64,000 bases of DNA from Bin5 sp965208965. GTDB taxonomy: Bacteria > Chloroflexota > Anaerolineae > Caldilineales > Caldilineaceae. Under the pieces are notes generated by a model. It was not told where the DNA came from and searched no databases. It worked only from the letters and a program-made list of their open reading frames with translations. Shown piece after piece: positions 13,941-22,792 of the stretch (within the stretch, counting starts at the first letter, position 1; every line of letters starts with the position of its first letter). Both the position numbers and the translations under genes were made by a program. Where the stretch lies: assembly GCA_965208965.1 (NCBI GenBank), contig OZ242384.1, forward strand, positions 1,178,001 to 1,242,000, written 5' to 3'.

Positions 13941-15194
13941 TTACTCCATCCCGAAACCGGAGACCTGAACGAAAGCGCCGCCGGTGACCTGGTAAATCCG
14001 GACACCGCCTGCGCCGCATTCGCCTATGCCGTCGCACTTGATCGTGCCCGTGAGGCCGTCGAAGGCATCGACCGAGCGGATGGCGGCGATCAGTTCTTCG
14101 CGGTCGATGACGAGATTGCCGCCGTCGTCGATAGATGCAACCGCGGCAATGGCGAACGCTATCAGTGTCACGGAGTCGTAGCTCTGGCTGTGATAGGCGC
14201 CGAGCTCGTCGGGGCTGACGCCGTATTTCTCCAGGTACTTGGCGTCGAATTCGGCGTTCAACTCCTCGGAGTCGTCTCCGGCAAGCAGGGAGATGTAGGT
14301 GCCTTCGGCGGCGCCGCCGGCGGCCTGGACATACTGCTGGGTGAAGGCGCCGTCAACGCTCATGAAGACCGTATCCTCGAGGCCGGGTGTTTCGGTCATC
14401 TGCTGGGCGATGAGGCCGGCCTCGGTGGCGTAGCCGCCGAAGAAGACGGCCTGGGGCCCAGCGGCGCCGACTCTGGCCAGCATGGCGCGGAAGTCGGTAT
14501 CGCCCACCTGGACGCCTTCGAAGCCGGTTACTTCGCCCCCCAAACCGGTAATGCTGTTCCGGAAAACTTCGGCCACGCCTTTGCCGTAGTCGGAGTTATC
14601 GTGGACGACCGCTACCCTGGTGAGGCCCAGGTCGCTGAAGACAAAGCCGGCATCAGTGGCGCCCTGCAGGGCGTCGCTGAGAGCGACGCGGTTGCAGAGA
14701 TCGCAGTTCGGGGAGGTGATGTCGGGATTGGTGGCGCTGGGGCTGACGAAGGGGATGCGCGCCTCCTGCAGGATCGGCAGGAGGCCGAAGGTCTCGCCGG
14801 AACAGGTGCCGCCGGTGACGGCGACGATTGTCTTGTCGGCGACGAACTTGTTGCCGACGTTCGTGCCTTGCGTGCCGTCGCAGGCGCCGTCTTCGGCTAC
14901 CAACTCGAACATGAAGCCTCCGAATCCGCCGGCCGCGTTGAGGTCGTCGACGGCCAGCTCGGCGCCCTGGCGGATGTCGAGGCCGAGGGTGGGGATGGGA
15001 CCGGTCAGGGCGAAGGAGCCGCCGATGCGGATCATCCCGCCCGCTTCGACGACGACCTTGCCGCTCATGCCGGCAGGCGCCTCTTCCATCGAAGCTTCTT
15101 CTGCGGGCGCTTCTGCAGCCGGCGGCGCGGCGCAGGCGGCCAGCATCAGTGCTGCGACGAGGAGCAGACTCAGGAAAGCAGATCGTTTTGGCAT
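13941..15194 (-). CDS. Branched-chain amino acid-type binding lipoprotein
   Basis: A periplasmic-binding-protein-type (LivJ-like, peripla_BP_6) receptor for amino acids or related small molecules, anchored as a lipoprotein: lipobox LMLAAC, then an Ala/Glu/Pro linker, then GGSFALTGPIPTLGLDIRQGAELAVDDLNAAGG and VAVTGGTCSGETFGLLPIL. Length (417 residues) is normal. ATG 15194 is chosen because AAGGAGG precedes it; ATG 15212 upstream lacks a site. Unusually, no LivHMGF permease or ATPase gene is next to it, so it is an orphan receptor whose transporter must lie elsewhere, or it serves sensing. Confidence 0.9.
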   Translation of the reverse strand: MPKRSAFLSLLLVAALMLAACAAPPAAEAPAEEASMEEAPAGMSGKVVVEAGGMIRIGGSFALTGPIPTLGLDIRQGAELAVDDLNAAGGFGGFMFELVAEDGACDGTQGTNVGNKFVADKTIVAVTGGTCSGETFGLLPILQEARIPFVSPSATNPDITSPNCDLCNRVALSDALQGATDAGFVFSDLGLTRVAVVHDNSDYGKGVAEVFRNSITGLGGEVTGFEGVQVGDTDFRAMLARVGAAGPQAVFFGGYATEAGLIAQQMTETPGLEDTVFMSVDGAFTQQYVQAAGGAAEGTYISLLAGDDSEELNAEFDAKYLEKYGVSPDELGAYHSQSYDSVTLIAFAIAAVASIDDGGNLVIDREELIAAIRSVDAFDGLTGTIKCDGIGECGAGGVRIYQVTGGAFVQVSGFGME

Positions 15195-16202
15195 TTGAAC
15201 CTCCTTGGTCAATTCATATGCGGTATGAATGTTCTTTCCTGCTTTGCACTGACGCCGCGAAGCCCAGGCCGCCCGCCGTTCCGCGGTTTGCGGTAGCGCC
15301 CGCCAACGGGCTACCTACCGGGTACACGCTCGGGATGCGCACGGCGGGCTGGCCGGGGAAGCACTCTGGCATCATCGCAACAGCCGCAACTGCCCTGCAG
15401 CGCGTTGTGCTTGCGGTTGGCCGCGCGCTTCGGCCTGTCGTAGCGGTTGTGACGCTTTTGGTACAGCACGGTCTGATGTCTTCCCGGTGGCGAGGTAAGA
15501 CAGGAGAGCCAGGTCCATCTTTGGCATTTCCCCTCACACCAACTCCATCGGTATCTGGTCGCCCTCTATTCCGCCTGGTTTGTTCCCTTTCCACCGTTGG
15601 ATCTGAATGTTTTCCCAGGGGTTGACGCTTGCGCGCACAGAGAGCTGGCCAGGGCTCCGTCAAAGATCAGCGGGAGACTTCATCCCCCGTCGGCGGGCCA
15701 CCGGCATCCGACTCCACCAAAACCCACGTCGTATTGTGCGCTTCGTCCAGCTCATTGTTCGGGCCTGGACAGGCCGTAAACTTTTCGCGCTCGCCAAAAT
15801 GCTCCTCGACCCCAGGATGTTTCCGGCAGGCATACCAACCCGAGGTGAAACAACGAGCGCCGCTCTCTCCATAAATGCGAAAGGTCATTGCTGCCTGCTC
15901 CGTTGGTCGCGCGCTTCGTCCCGTCGTGCGTGTTGATGCAGCATTTCCGGCAAAGCGCGGCCTGACTGTCTTCGTCGCTGTTCTGCGGCCAGTGGTCCAA
16001 ATGCGCTACCGCCAGGATGACGGGGCTACCTTGAAGTATACAGCCTTAAAATCTAATTTTTATGTAATTCGGTGGTTTTTTTATTGCAGTATTATGGCAA
16101 TTTGTCTGCAGACGGTAGAATGAAGACTGTTTCGTTCCTGCGCGTCGCCAATCAGGGCCCGCATCCGGCCGCTGCGCCGGCAGGCGGACAAAGGAGTAGC
16201 AG
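15195..16202. other. 1-kb region without a clear gene
   Basis: No convincing coding sequence. Two stretches share a diverged motif (GGTTGGCCGCGCGCTTCGGC at about 15416 and CGTTGGTCGCGCGCTTCGTC at about 15901), each followed by a CGTG-rich segment, like decayed copies of one repeat or old transposase pieces. The last 180 bases are AT-rich and contain GTCTGCAGAC, a perfect 10-bp palindrome, about 100 bases before the kinase gene. Confidence 0.4.
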
Positions 16203-18626
16203 ATGAAACAGCCCGATGCACTGATACGAGAAATTGATGCCCTGCGGGAGCGCCTGTCCCGGATGAGCAGGGCCAGCCTGCAGATCAACGATAGCCTCGA
16301 CTTCGACGCCGTTCTGCAAAGCGTCCTCGACTCGGCCTGCTCGCTGACCGGCGCCCGCTGCGGTGTGCTCACACTCCTCGACGAGACGGGACAGCCTGGG
16401 GATTTTCTCTCCTCAGGCATAGCGCCCGAAGAGGCACAGCGTCTGTGGGATCTGCCCGAAGGGATAAAACTGTTCGCATACCTCGGCGATATTCCGGAAC
16501 CGCTGCGTCTTCATGACCTGATCGGCCGAATCCGCTCCATGGGCCTGCCCGAGCCCTCTCTGCCCGCAGGCGTAAGTCCTCCTGTCCCCCTCCTGGCCGC
16601 GCCCATCCGCTACCGAGGAGAACGGGTCGGCAACTTTTTTCTGGCCGTGACGGAACCCGGCCGGGAATTCACCGCAGAAGACGAAGAAACCCTGGTCATG
16701 TTTGCAGGCCAGGCCGCGCTCGTCATCGCCAACGCGCGCAGATACCGCGACGAGCAGCGGGCCAGAAACAACCTGGAGACCCTGATAAGCACGGCGCCGG
16801 TCGGTGTCGTGGTATTGGACGCAAAGGCTGGTCGCCTGTTGTCGTTCAATCGAGAGGCGGAGAGGATCGTCAGCAGCCTGCAGAAGCCTGGCCGCTCTCT
16901 GCAGCAGCTCCTTGAACTGATAACCTTCCGCCGCGCGGACGGGCGCGAGATCGCCCTTGAGGAGTTCCCTTTGGCGCAGGCGCTGCACAGCGGCGAGACG
17001 GTACGCTTCGAGGAGATCGTTCTGCAGGTGCCCGACGGCCGCAGTGTCAAAGCCTTGATCAACGCCACACCGATCTTCACGGAAGAGGGCGAGGTGGAAT
17101 CCTATGTTGTGACCCTGCAGGACATGGCGCCGCTGGAGGAGTTGGAGCAGATGCGCACCGCGTTCATGGGCATGGTGAGCCACGAGTTGCGCCTCCCGTT
17201 GTCCGCCATCAAGGGCTCGACAGCCACCCTTCTGGACGAGGAGTCCACGCTGGACCCCGCGGAAATGCGCCAGTTCCTGCACATCATCTCCAACCAGGCC
17301 GACCGCATGCGCATTCTGATTCGCGACCTGCTAGATATGGCGCGCATCGAAGCGGGCGCGTTGTCGGTCGACCCGGAGCCGTCGGCAATCGCCGCGCTGG
17401 TTGACGAGGCCCGCATCATGTTCGTGAGCACAGGCCACAAGCACAACATTCAGGTCGACGTCGAGCCCGACCTGCCCCAGGTCATGGCCGACAGACGGCG
17501 CATCGTCCAGGTCTTCAGCAACCTGCTCACCAATGCCGCCCGCTATTCGAACGATCTCTCCACCATCAGGGTGCGCGTTGCACTTGAGCAGTACCAGATG
17601 GTCGTCTCAATCGCCGACGAGGGCAAGGGCATACCCGCCGAGCGTCTGCCGCTCCTGTTCAGGAAGTATTCCCGCATCGACGGGGAGGAACAGCGCGAAG
17701 ACCTTGCGGGGTCGGGCCTGGGCCTCGCCATCTGCAGGGGTATCGTCGAGGCGCACGGCGGCCGCATCTGGGCCGAGAGCGACGGGCTCGGCCAGGGCGC
17801 ACGCTTCATCTTCACCATTCCGATGGCTGCGAGGGAGGACATTGGCGGCGCTGTCGAACCTTCATCGCCTGCCGCCGGGACCGGAAGAGCAGAAGAAGAT
17901 CGGGCGCGCATTCTCGTCGTCGACGACGATCCGCACGATCTCAGATACATCCGCGACGCTCTCGTCAAATCAGGATATGAACCGATCATGACGGGGGAAC
18001 CTGAGGATGTCGACCATCTGCTCGAGGCGGCGAAGCCCCGTCTGGTCCTTTTGGACATGATGCTGCCGGGCATCGACGGGGTCGATCTGATGACGCGTAT
18101 CCTCAAAAAAGCGGAGCTGCCTGTTATCTTCCTCTCCGCCTACGGGCAGGAGAAAGTGATCGCCAAGGCGTTCGACATGGGGGCCGCCGACTACATGGTG
18201 AAACCGTTCGCGCCCACGGAGCTGGCCGCAAGGATCAGGGCCGCCCTGCGCAGGCATGCTGGAGAGAGTACGTTTGTGAAGCCTGAGACGTATACGGTTG
18301 GAGAGCTGGCCATCAACTATGCCGCACGCAGTGTTTCCGTAGCCGGGCGTCCGGTCGTGTTGACCGCCACCGAGTATGCGCTGCTCTTTGCGCTTTCGAC
18401 CAGTGCGGGCATGGTTCTGACCCACGACCAGCTGTTGCGGCGCGTCTGGGGTGAGGGCCATTCCGGCGACGTGGGCCTGGTTCGCACCATCGTGAGAAGG
18501 CTGCGCCTCAAGCTGGACGACGATACACGCAACCCTGTTTACATCTTCACCAAACATCGCGTCGGCTACCACATGCCAAAAGGGGGGAGTCCTGAGCCGG
18601 TCCGCACTGCGGCCGGCACAGGTTGA
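16203..18626 (+). CDS. One-protein two-component system: GAF-PAS-kinase-receiver-DNA-binding
   Basis: 807 residues. GAF domain (about 25-185; SACSLTGARCGVLTLLD), PAS (about 190-310), HisKA with FMGMVSHELRLPL (His327), HATPase (NLLTNAARYS, DEGKGIP, GSGLGLAICRGIVEAHGG), receiver (about 569-685; ILVVDDDP, phospho-acceptor Asp618 in LLDMMLPG, Lys in MVKPFAP) and an OmpR/PhoB-type winged helix (about 697-795; TEYALLF, RTIVRRLRLKL, TKHRVGYHM). It should sense a signal in the cytoplasm and bind DNA directly. Fusion of kinase to an OmpR-type effector in one chain is uncommon. It has no membrane segments. It is a paralogue of the gene at 1-1848, and the two are transcribed away from each other across the small-gene island. 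Confidence 0.93.
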   Translation: MKQPDALIREIDALRERLSRMSRASLQINDSLDFDAVLQSVLDSACSLTGARCGVLTLLDETGQPGDFLSSGIAPEEAQRLWDLPEGIKLFAYLGDIPEPLRLHDLIGRIRSMGLPEPSLPAGVSPPVPLLAAPIRYRGERVGNFFLAVTEPGREFTAEDEETLVMFAGQAALVIANARRYRDEQRARNNLETLISTAPVGVVVLDAKAGRLLSFNREAERIVSSLQKPGRSLQQLLELITFRRADGREIALEEFPLAQALHSGETVRFEEIVLQVPDGRSVKALINATPIFTEEGEVESYVVTLQDMAPLEELEQMRTAFMGMVSHELRLPLSAIKGSTATLLDEESTLDPAEMRQFLHIISNQADRMRILIRDLLDMARIEAGALSVDPEPSAIAALVDEARIMFVSTGHKHNIQVDVEPDLPQVMADRRRIVQVFSNLLTNAARYSNDLSTIRVRVALEQYQMVVSIADEGKGIPAERLPLLFRKYSRIDGEEQREDLAGSGLGLAICRGIVEAHGGRIWAESDGLGQGARFIFTIPMAAREDIGGAVEPSSPAAGTGRAEEDRARILVVDDDPHDLRYIRDALVKSGYEPIMTGEPEDVDHLLEAAKPRLVLLDMMLPGIDGVDLMTRILKKAELPVIFLSAYGQEKVIAKAFDMGAADYMVKPFAPTELAARIRAALRRHAGESTFVKPETYTVGELAINYAARSVSVAGRPVVLTATEYALLFALSTSAGMVLTHDQLLRRVWGEGHSGDVGLVRTIVRRLRLKLDDDTRNPVYIFTKHRVGYHMPKGGSPEPVRTAAGTG

Positions 18627-18796
18627 AGAGGGTCTCAGACATTACGCAGTTCATCGACGTTCCGTGACGGCTCCACGCACCCACTCGCGTGAAGTCTCCA
18701 TTCATGCCAGCCCTTCTGATATGCCTCCCCGATTTGCCCTGGCTCGACCCGACGTGCTACAGTCCTTCAACCCGCCACACCAAAGAGGAGATTCTC

Positions 18797-19219
18797 ATGA
18801 CCATAAGACTCCTGAATCTTTCGGGCGCACTCACCACTAAACTTTTGCTCGCAGCCTGCAACCCCATTCCACCGGAACCGAGTCCGAAAGTCAACTCTCC
18901 CGCACCTACGCCTACTCCCGAACCAATGCAGGCCAACCTCAACGATTTCGCGTTCGCCTTCTCAGTTATCTTTGAAGAAGAGATCGAACCAGAAGCCTAC
19001 GCAGAAATCATCTCTAAGATTGACGACTGCTTCAGATTTCGATCCCCCGACGACTTACGTACTCTCCACCCTCCCGGCAGGGCAGCGGCCATACAGTGGG
19101 TATCTATCATGCTTATGACCATCAATATAGACTCTGGTCTATTCGAAAATGTCAAACCCCAAACCTCCAGTTTCTACAATCGCCTGGTACAGTTGCACGA
19201 ATTCTGTATGGAAGACTAG
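18797..19219 (+). CDS. Small lipoprotein, DLAEFL family, member 3
   Basis: 140 residues. The signal has lipobox LLLAAC, followed by a Pro/Thr linker (PIPPEPSPKVNSPAPTPTP). The domain NLNDFAFAFSVIFEEEIEPEAYAEII ... FYNRLVQLHEFCMED matches the pattern of the lipoproteins at 7707 and 21654 (DLAEFL, EE, two cysteines, aromatic-rich end), though identity is low. GAGGAG seven bases before ATG 18797 sets the start. Function unknown; exposed at the cell surface or in the periplasm. Confidence 0.7.
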   Translation: MTIRLLNLSGALTTKLLLAACNPIPPEPSPKVNSPAPTPTPEPMQANLNDFAFAFSVIFEEEIEPEAYAEIISKIDDCFRFRSPDDLRTLHPPGRAAAIQWVSIMLMTINIDSGLFENVKPQTSSFYNRLVQLHEFCMED

Positions 19220-19599
19220 AGGCAAATTGAACCACTCCAGACCGCAACCGCCAAGACCAGTTCCCTCAAAGAGCCGCCATGTTCCGTGACGGACCCAAAC
19301 GCCAAAGCACAGATGTAAGACACATCCGCACCGTCTCTGCCCTCCGCCTTACCTCATAAAAGCGAACAAGAACAAGAAAAACAACACGCCAATCACCGAG
19401 ACCAAGATTTCCACCAGTATCGACACACGAGGCTTGTTGTCCATCAGAACCATCCAGTACTACTACCGCAAGGCTAACCCCATACCCCAAGCATACACTC
19501 CAACCCCATCACTCACAGCCCAATCTCGCTCCATTTCCACCACTTGCAACCCGACCCGTCAAGTGGTAAGTTTCTCAACGCTTACCCAAGGGAACCACC
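19220..19599. other. Gap holding one minus-strand mini gene
   Basis: 380 bases of C- and A-rich sequence. Apart from the 31-codon membrane peptide on the minus strand (19349-19444), nothing is recognised. Confidence 0.4.
19349..19444 (-). CDS. 31-residue single-pass membrane peptide
   Basis: MDNKPRVSILVEILVSVIGV and then LFFLFLFAFMR: a short polar start, one long hydrophobic helix and a basic last residue. It resembles in plan the 37-residue peptide at 7444. The ribosome site is weak (GGATGG). Included because similar peptides recur across the island. Confidence 0.35.
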   Translation of the reverse strand: MDNKPRVSILVEILVSVIGVLFFLFLFAFMR

Positions 19600-20139
19600 A
19601 TGTTGAACAGACTTCTGGTTGTGGGGCTCACGGTTCTGATCACTGCTTGCGTGCCTATTCCGCAAAACCCAACGAAGAAATCGTTGCTAGTGCCGCTCTA
19701 TGATAGCGAATGCGTCGTAGGCCACGAGGTCATGCTGCCGGGGCAAAGCGCAATAGGTTTCGCCTCGGATTTGCCTGCATACATCGATATGATAGGCGTG
19801 AGTTCTGACCTGAATGGCGAAACACTCACCGCAACCTTTCGCCTCAAAAATATTCCCGAAAAAATGGAGTTCAACCGGAAGAACGTTGAAAACAACCGTG
19901 TGGAATACCAGTGGAGGGTGCCGATCAGTATCGAGGGCGACCCCCAACTCGATACCATCAGCGCCGATTATGTGCTTGAAGCCTCATACGCCGCAGAAAA
20001 GCTCACACCAAACAGGCCCAGCATAATGCGCGACCCCCAATTCGCACTTTATGGCGTCTTGCTGAAACCCCAACACGATTCCGACGAGCAGAACATGACG
20101 CTGTGCCGCCCTCGGCTATCGCCACCTCTGCCTCTCTGA
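19600..20139 (+). CDS. Lipoprotein with C-terminus replaced by IS3 debris
   Basis: 179 residues. The signal has lipobox LITAC (Cys17), followed by a beta-rich domain (GQSAIGFASDLPAYIDMIGVS ... TATFRLKNIPEKMEF ... VEYQWRVPISIEGD). The last ten or so residues (RPRLSPPLPL) are encoded by the reverse strand of an IS3 orfA fragment (20106-20246), so the natural end was cut by that insertion. AAGGGAA lies a few bases before the ATG. No known family is recognised. Confidence 0.6.
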   Translation: MLNRLLVVGLTVLITACVPIPQNPTKKSLLVPLYDSECVVGHEVMLPGQSAIGFASDLPAYIDMIGVSSDLNGETLTATFRLKNIPEKMEFNRKNVENNRVEYQWRVPISIEGDPQLDTISADYVLEASYAAEKLTPNRPSIMRDPQFALYGVLLKPQHDSDEQNMTLCRPRLSPPLPL

Positions 20140-20246
20140 GCTTGTTGATCACCTGCTCGGGCGTATGTTTCTTCCTAGCCATATCTCCCCCTTTCTACGG
20201 CCCAATTCTAACATATTAACTGGACCAGCTTTTGGGGGGCAGGTCA
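20106..20246 (-). mobile_element. IS3-family left end with orfA start, truncated
   Basis: Read on the minus strand: TGACCTGCCCCCCAAAA (terminal repeat, at 20246), then ATG 20182 and MARKKHTPEQVINKLREAEV, the usual beginning of an IS3-type OrfA helix-turn-helix. Homology ends after about 25 codons inside the lipoprotein gene. A second GGGGGCAGGTCA lies at 20259-20270. The same end recurs in opposite orientation at 21071. Confidence 0.7.
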
Positions 20247-20342
20247 CCTACCGAACTCGGGGGCAGGTCATGTAGAGGGGCAGTACGATTGTCAAGACAC
20301 GGCGGCGGCACTCGGCCGCCTGCAATAGGAGGAGAGTGTGTG

Positions 20343-20573
20343 ATGAGAAAGTCAACCAAATGGATTCTCTACACATTATTTGTTATTGCGGTCATCAGCC
20401 CCGTTCCAATTTATTGGGCGATGAACAAAGAGTATGAATGGAGCTCCCTGATTTTCTGGATTCCCATTGCTGCACTTTGCTTTTGGGGGGGACTTTTTCT
20501 GGACTCATACCTGTATAACATGATAACCAAATGGGTTGTCCCTCTCGTCGTCCGCCTCTTGGACAAGAGGTAG
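20343..20573 (+). CDS. Two-pass membrane protein, 76 residues
   Basis: Helices lie at about 6-26 (WILYTLFVIAVISPVPIYW) and 35-56 (LIFWIPIAALCFWGGLFLD), followed by a basic, amphipathic tail ending RLLDKR. AGGAGGAG upstream of ATG 20343 is a strong ribosome site. It lies between two inverted IS3 ends, so it may have travelled or been trapped there. No family is recognised. Confidence 0.6.
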   Translation: MRKSTKWILYTLFVIAVISPVPIYWAMNKEYEWSSLIFWIPIAALCFWGGLFLDSYLYNMITKWVVPLVVRLLDKR

Positions 20574-20609
20574 GTGAAGTGGAGACGGGAGCGACTTCTA
20601 TCGCTACGA

Positions 20610-20632
20610 ATTCCAGTGCAATACACTGGAAT
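20610..20632. terminator. Perfect hairpin after the 76-residue gene
   Basis: ATTCCAGTG, a five-base loop (CAATA) and CACTGGAAT: a nine-base perfect stem 37 bases after the stop at 20573. No T-run follows; it may still end or stabilise the transcript. Confidence 0.4.
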
Positions 20633-20733
20633 ACAATATCCCAGTTTTCTTCGGCCCCTTCTGGGCTGATACAAGTGGAAATGTGGTTTCTTGTATGGCT
20701 AAGAAATAGAATCAAGACGGATGGTTAGAATAG

Positions 20734-20964
20734 TATATAGATCCCATTCTTTTCAGGCGTAAAGTCGACGAGCGCGGGATCGATGAGAAAAGCTTCAGAC
20801 ACGCCTGGCTTTCGACCATTTTCTTCTCCGGTAACGACAAGTCACGCATCAACGGCCCAGACGATACGATTGAGTTCATCAACCCGGCGCTGCTGGGAGA
20901 CGCGGCGGTGCTGGTCCTGGACCTGCTTGCGTCCCTTGAAGATTTGCAGTGTGGATGCCGGTAA
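20734..20964 (+). pseudogene. Open fragment without start codon
   Basis: A 76-codon frame between stops contains well-formed protein-like sequence (FRHAWLSTIFFSGNDKSRING, DDTIEFINPALLGDAAVLVL) but has no usable start. It lies between the two IS3 ends. It is probably the remains of a larger gene; no family is recognised. Confidence 0.25.
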
Positions 20965-21070
20965 TGCCGTCTCCGGGGTAAAGACCATGCCGGCGGACAG
21001 GCACTCAGCAGAGATGCTGGCGGAAGGGTGTCTGGAGAACGGAGATTCGAGTCGTCCTCCTGCGCGGTTT

Positions 21071-21187
21071 TGACCTGCCCCCCAAAACTGGTCCAGTGCT
21101 ATGTTAGAATTGGGCCGTAGAAAGGGGGAGATATGGCTAGGAGGAGACATACGCCGGAGCAGGTAACTGAAAAGCTCAGAGAGACTG
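21071..21187 (+). mobile_element. IS3-family left end, truncated, inverted copy
   Basis: TGACCTGCCCCCCAAAA at 21071, then ATG 21133 and MARRRHTPEQVTEKLRET, after which homology is lost. It is the mirror image of the fragment at 20106-20246. The spacing between terminal repeat and orfA is the same in both. Confidence 0.65.
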
Positions 21188-21290
21188 TTGTGAAGATGTT
21201 GTCTTACCTTGATCGGTGGTACGCTTCATAGCGTTTTCTCCGGTCGTGTAAGGTTTCGCCCTCAAATTTCCAGTAGTACGAACTACCACT

Positions 21291-21473
21291 TTAGAAGGAC
21301 GTGTTGATTACTACACAGGTCGCCTCATACAGACTGTGGTTTATGCCGTCAAGTCCTACTTCTGGGGGAGACAACTTTGTAACGACACATGTGACATCTT
21401 CATTCTCGATGTAAGTGAGGATTGCGCTGAGCGGCACACCAATCATTTCGAGGTTGAGGCTTGGTCTTGACAT
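21291..21473 (-). CDS. Hypothetical 60-residue protein
   Basis: Starts at ATG 21473 with GAAGGGGAAA upstream. SRPSLNLEMIGVPLSAILTYI ... VTCVVTKLSPPEVGLDG ... EATCVVI suggests a small alpha/beta domain, perhaps a winged helix followed by two strands. It follows the truncated YNHRTPI gene on the same strand. No family is recognised. Confidence 0.45.
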   Translation of the reverse strand: MSRPSLNLEMIGVPLSAILTYIENEDVTCVVTKLSPPEVGLDGINHSLYEATCVVINTSF

Positions 21474-21511
21474 GCTGTTGGTTTCCCCTTCACGGACTGG
21501 AAAAGCTCAGG

Positions 21512-21610
21512 TCACGTGAGCCTGACGCCCTTTGATTCCAAAATCCCCCTTATTTCCCCTTGTCGCTTGATGGGTGTTCTGTGGTTATATCCTTGACGGG
21601 ACATAAGCAT
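21512..21610 (-). pseudogene. Truncated copy of the zinc-ribbon gene
   Basis: MLMSRQGYNHRTPIKRQGEI and then RGILESKGVRLT, ending at a stop right where homology to 8117-8410 is lost. The cysteine-bearing part is absent, so the duplication boundary cut the gene. A 32-residue product may be made but lacks the zinc ribbon. Confidence 0.55.
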
Positions 21611-21653
21611 ATTCCTAAACGTGTCAAGGTTTTTTCCGGTGTCGAAAAGACCT

Positions 21654-22073
21654 TCATTCATAGCAGAGGTACTCGATAGTCCACAAAAGACCCTGATAAA
21701 AAGGTCTATCACCGCCACCTTCAAAACCTTCCTCGTGGTACTGATCAATGTTTCCAGATTCAAACTGTTCTTCTCTATCTAACATGGATATCGCCATGCC
21801 GAATCCAGTCATCCAGAAAACACTCGCCATTGCCTGCTGATCAGTAAGTTCGTCTTGGTCCCAAGCTCCCTCTGACAGGCACTCATAGAACTCAGTGAGC
21901 ACATTCATGTACTCGTCAGATGCGTCACCTTGTTCTTCACTTATGGCAAGAAACTCAGCCAGGTCGGAAAGACCGGCTCTGGTTTCAGGGGGCGGAACAA
22001 AGAACCTTTGCGGCTGTTCTATAGGTACACAAGCCGCGAGCAACAGAACCGATGCAATCCAAATTGCTTTCAT
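21654..22073 (-). CDS. Small lipoprotein, DLAEFL family, member 2
   Basis: 139 residues, lipobox LLAAC (Cys15). The first 60 residues are nearly identical to the protein at 7707. The C-terminal part differs more and carries an 11-residue insertion (DQYHEEGFEGG). The end keeps FYQGLLWTIEYLCYE with its cysteine. AGGAGGAG seven bases before ATG 22073 is the ribosome site. Unlike copy 1 there is no MITE upstream. Function unknown. Confidence 0.8.
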   Translation of the reverse strand: MKAIWIASVLLLAACVPIEQPQRFFVPPPETRAGLSDLAEFLAISEEQGDASDEYMNVLTEFYECLSEGAWDQDELTDQQAMASVFWMTGFGMAISMLDREEQFESGNIDQYHEEGFEGGGDRPFYQGLLWTIEYLCYE

Positions 22074-22105
22074 TTGAACTCCTCCTGGTTGATGAATCCT
22101 TAACT

Positions 22106-22162
22106 GTCAAAACAGAAAAAACCAGACTAACAGAAAGACGACACCTATAATATAGACTGAAA
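22106..22162 (-). pseudogene. C-terminal remnant of the 37-residue membrane peptide
   Basis: The frame SVYIIGVVFLLVWFFLF, ending at the same TGA as in 7444-7557. The upstream half is missing because the duplication ends here. Confidence 0.5.
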
Positions 22163-22427
22163 CTGAAGTGGGCCCCAAAGACCGGACCACAAGCGAAGGT
22201 GTATAATGAAGCAATTCACCAATCCTGTGGAGGGGCAGAACGATAGTCAAGAAACGGCGGCGACACACGGCAGCCTACAGCTTCTTTGTGCGCTGGAGCG
22301 TTCGAAAGCGGCAAAACGAATAGCTGTCCCGCCAAGACGGTCCAAGTGCAGTGGCCCTGCCCCCATTTGGAAATTTACGATAAATATTATTTATTTGTAG
22401 TCCGATTTTTTCACGTAAACTCTCGTG

Positions 22428-22456
22428 AACGCTCGTACATCTCTCGTACGAGCGTT
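22428..22456. terminator. Perfect 11-bp-stem hairpin
   Basis: AACGCTCGTAC, the seven-base loop ATCTCTC and GTACGAGCGTT. It stands in AT-rich sequence with TTTTTT on its left (22406-22411 region), so on the minus strand it could act as an intrinsic-type terminator; it could also be a protein-binding site. Several CTCGT repeats surround it. Confidence 0.4.
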
Positions 22457-22792
22457 TGACGTGCGTAAGTAAACGTTTCCCCGTTCTCGCGAGATTACCC
22501 TGACACCTTATCTCGTCAAGCCCGTCCCGGTACCTACAGGCGGGATATCAATTCAACCTGTGCACAACTGCTTGAACTGTAATTCCATGCAACTCAGTTA
22601 ATGGGAAAAAAGGGCAGTGCCAACCCCGGAAATGGCAGCCGGGCCGCCCCGGAGAACACCGAAACTCACCAACGCAATTCGCCGGTCAGTCGCAAAATGG
22701 AAGGAGCTGTGCGGCGCCACACCCATGCTCGATTGCATCGAAAATATGTAATTATTGCTACGATCTACCCCAGATCTCACCCGGAAAGACGC

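Larger units (their letters stand above)
21515..22162 (-). repeat. Duplicated segment, copy 2 (empty site)
   Basis: Inverted counterpart of 7502-8212, with the same gene order on the minus strand (37-residue peptide end, lipoprotein, YNHRTPI start). Between the first two genes it reads GATTCATCAACCAGGAGGAG where copy 1 has the MITE between CAAC and GGAGGAG. It therefore shows the site without the element. Confidence 0.85.

Noticed and set aside
14190..15296. Long open frame on the plus strand opposite the binding protein
   Set aside because: It mirrors the LivJ-type gene, lacks a ribosome site, and its translation is Gly/Ala/Glu-rich without any domain. High GC keeps the antisense frame open.
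20728..20760. Another MITE end (ATAGATCCCATTCTTTTC)
   Set aside because: Only the first dozen bases resemble the terminal repeat, and no partner end was found at the right distance.
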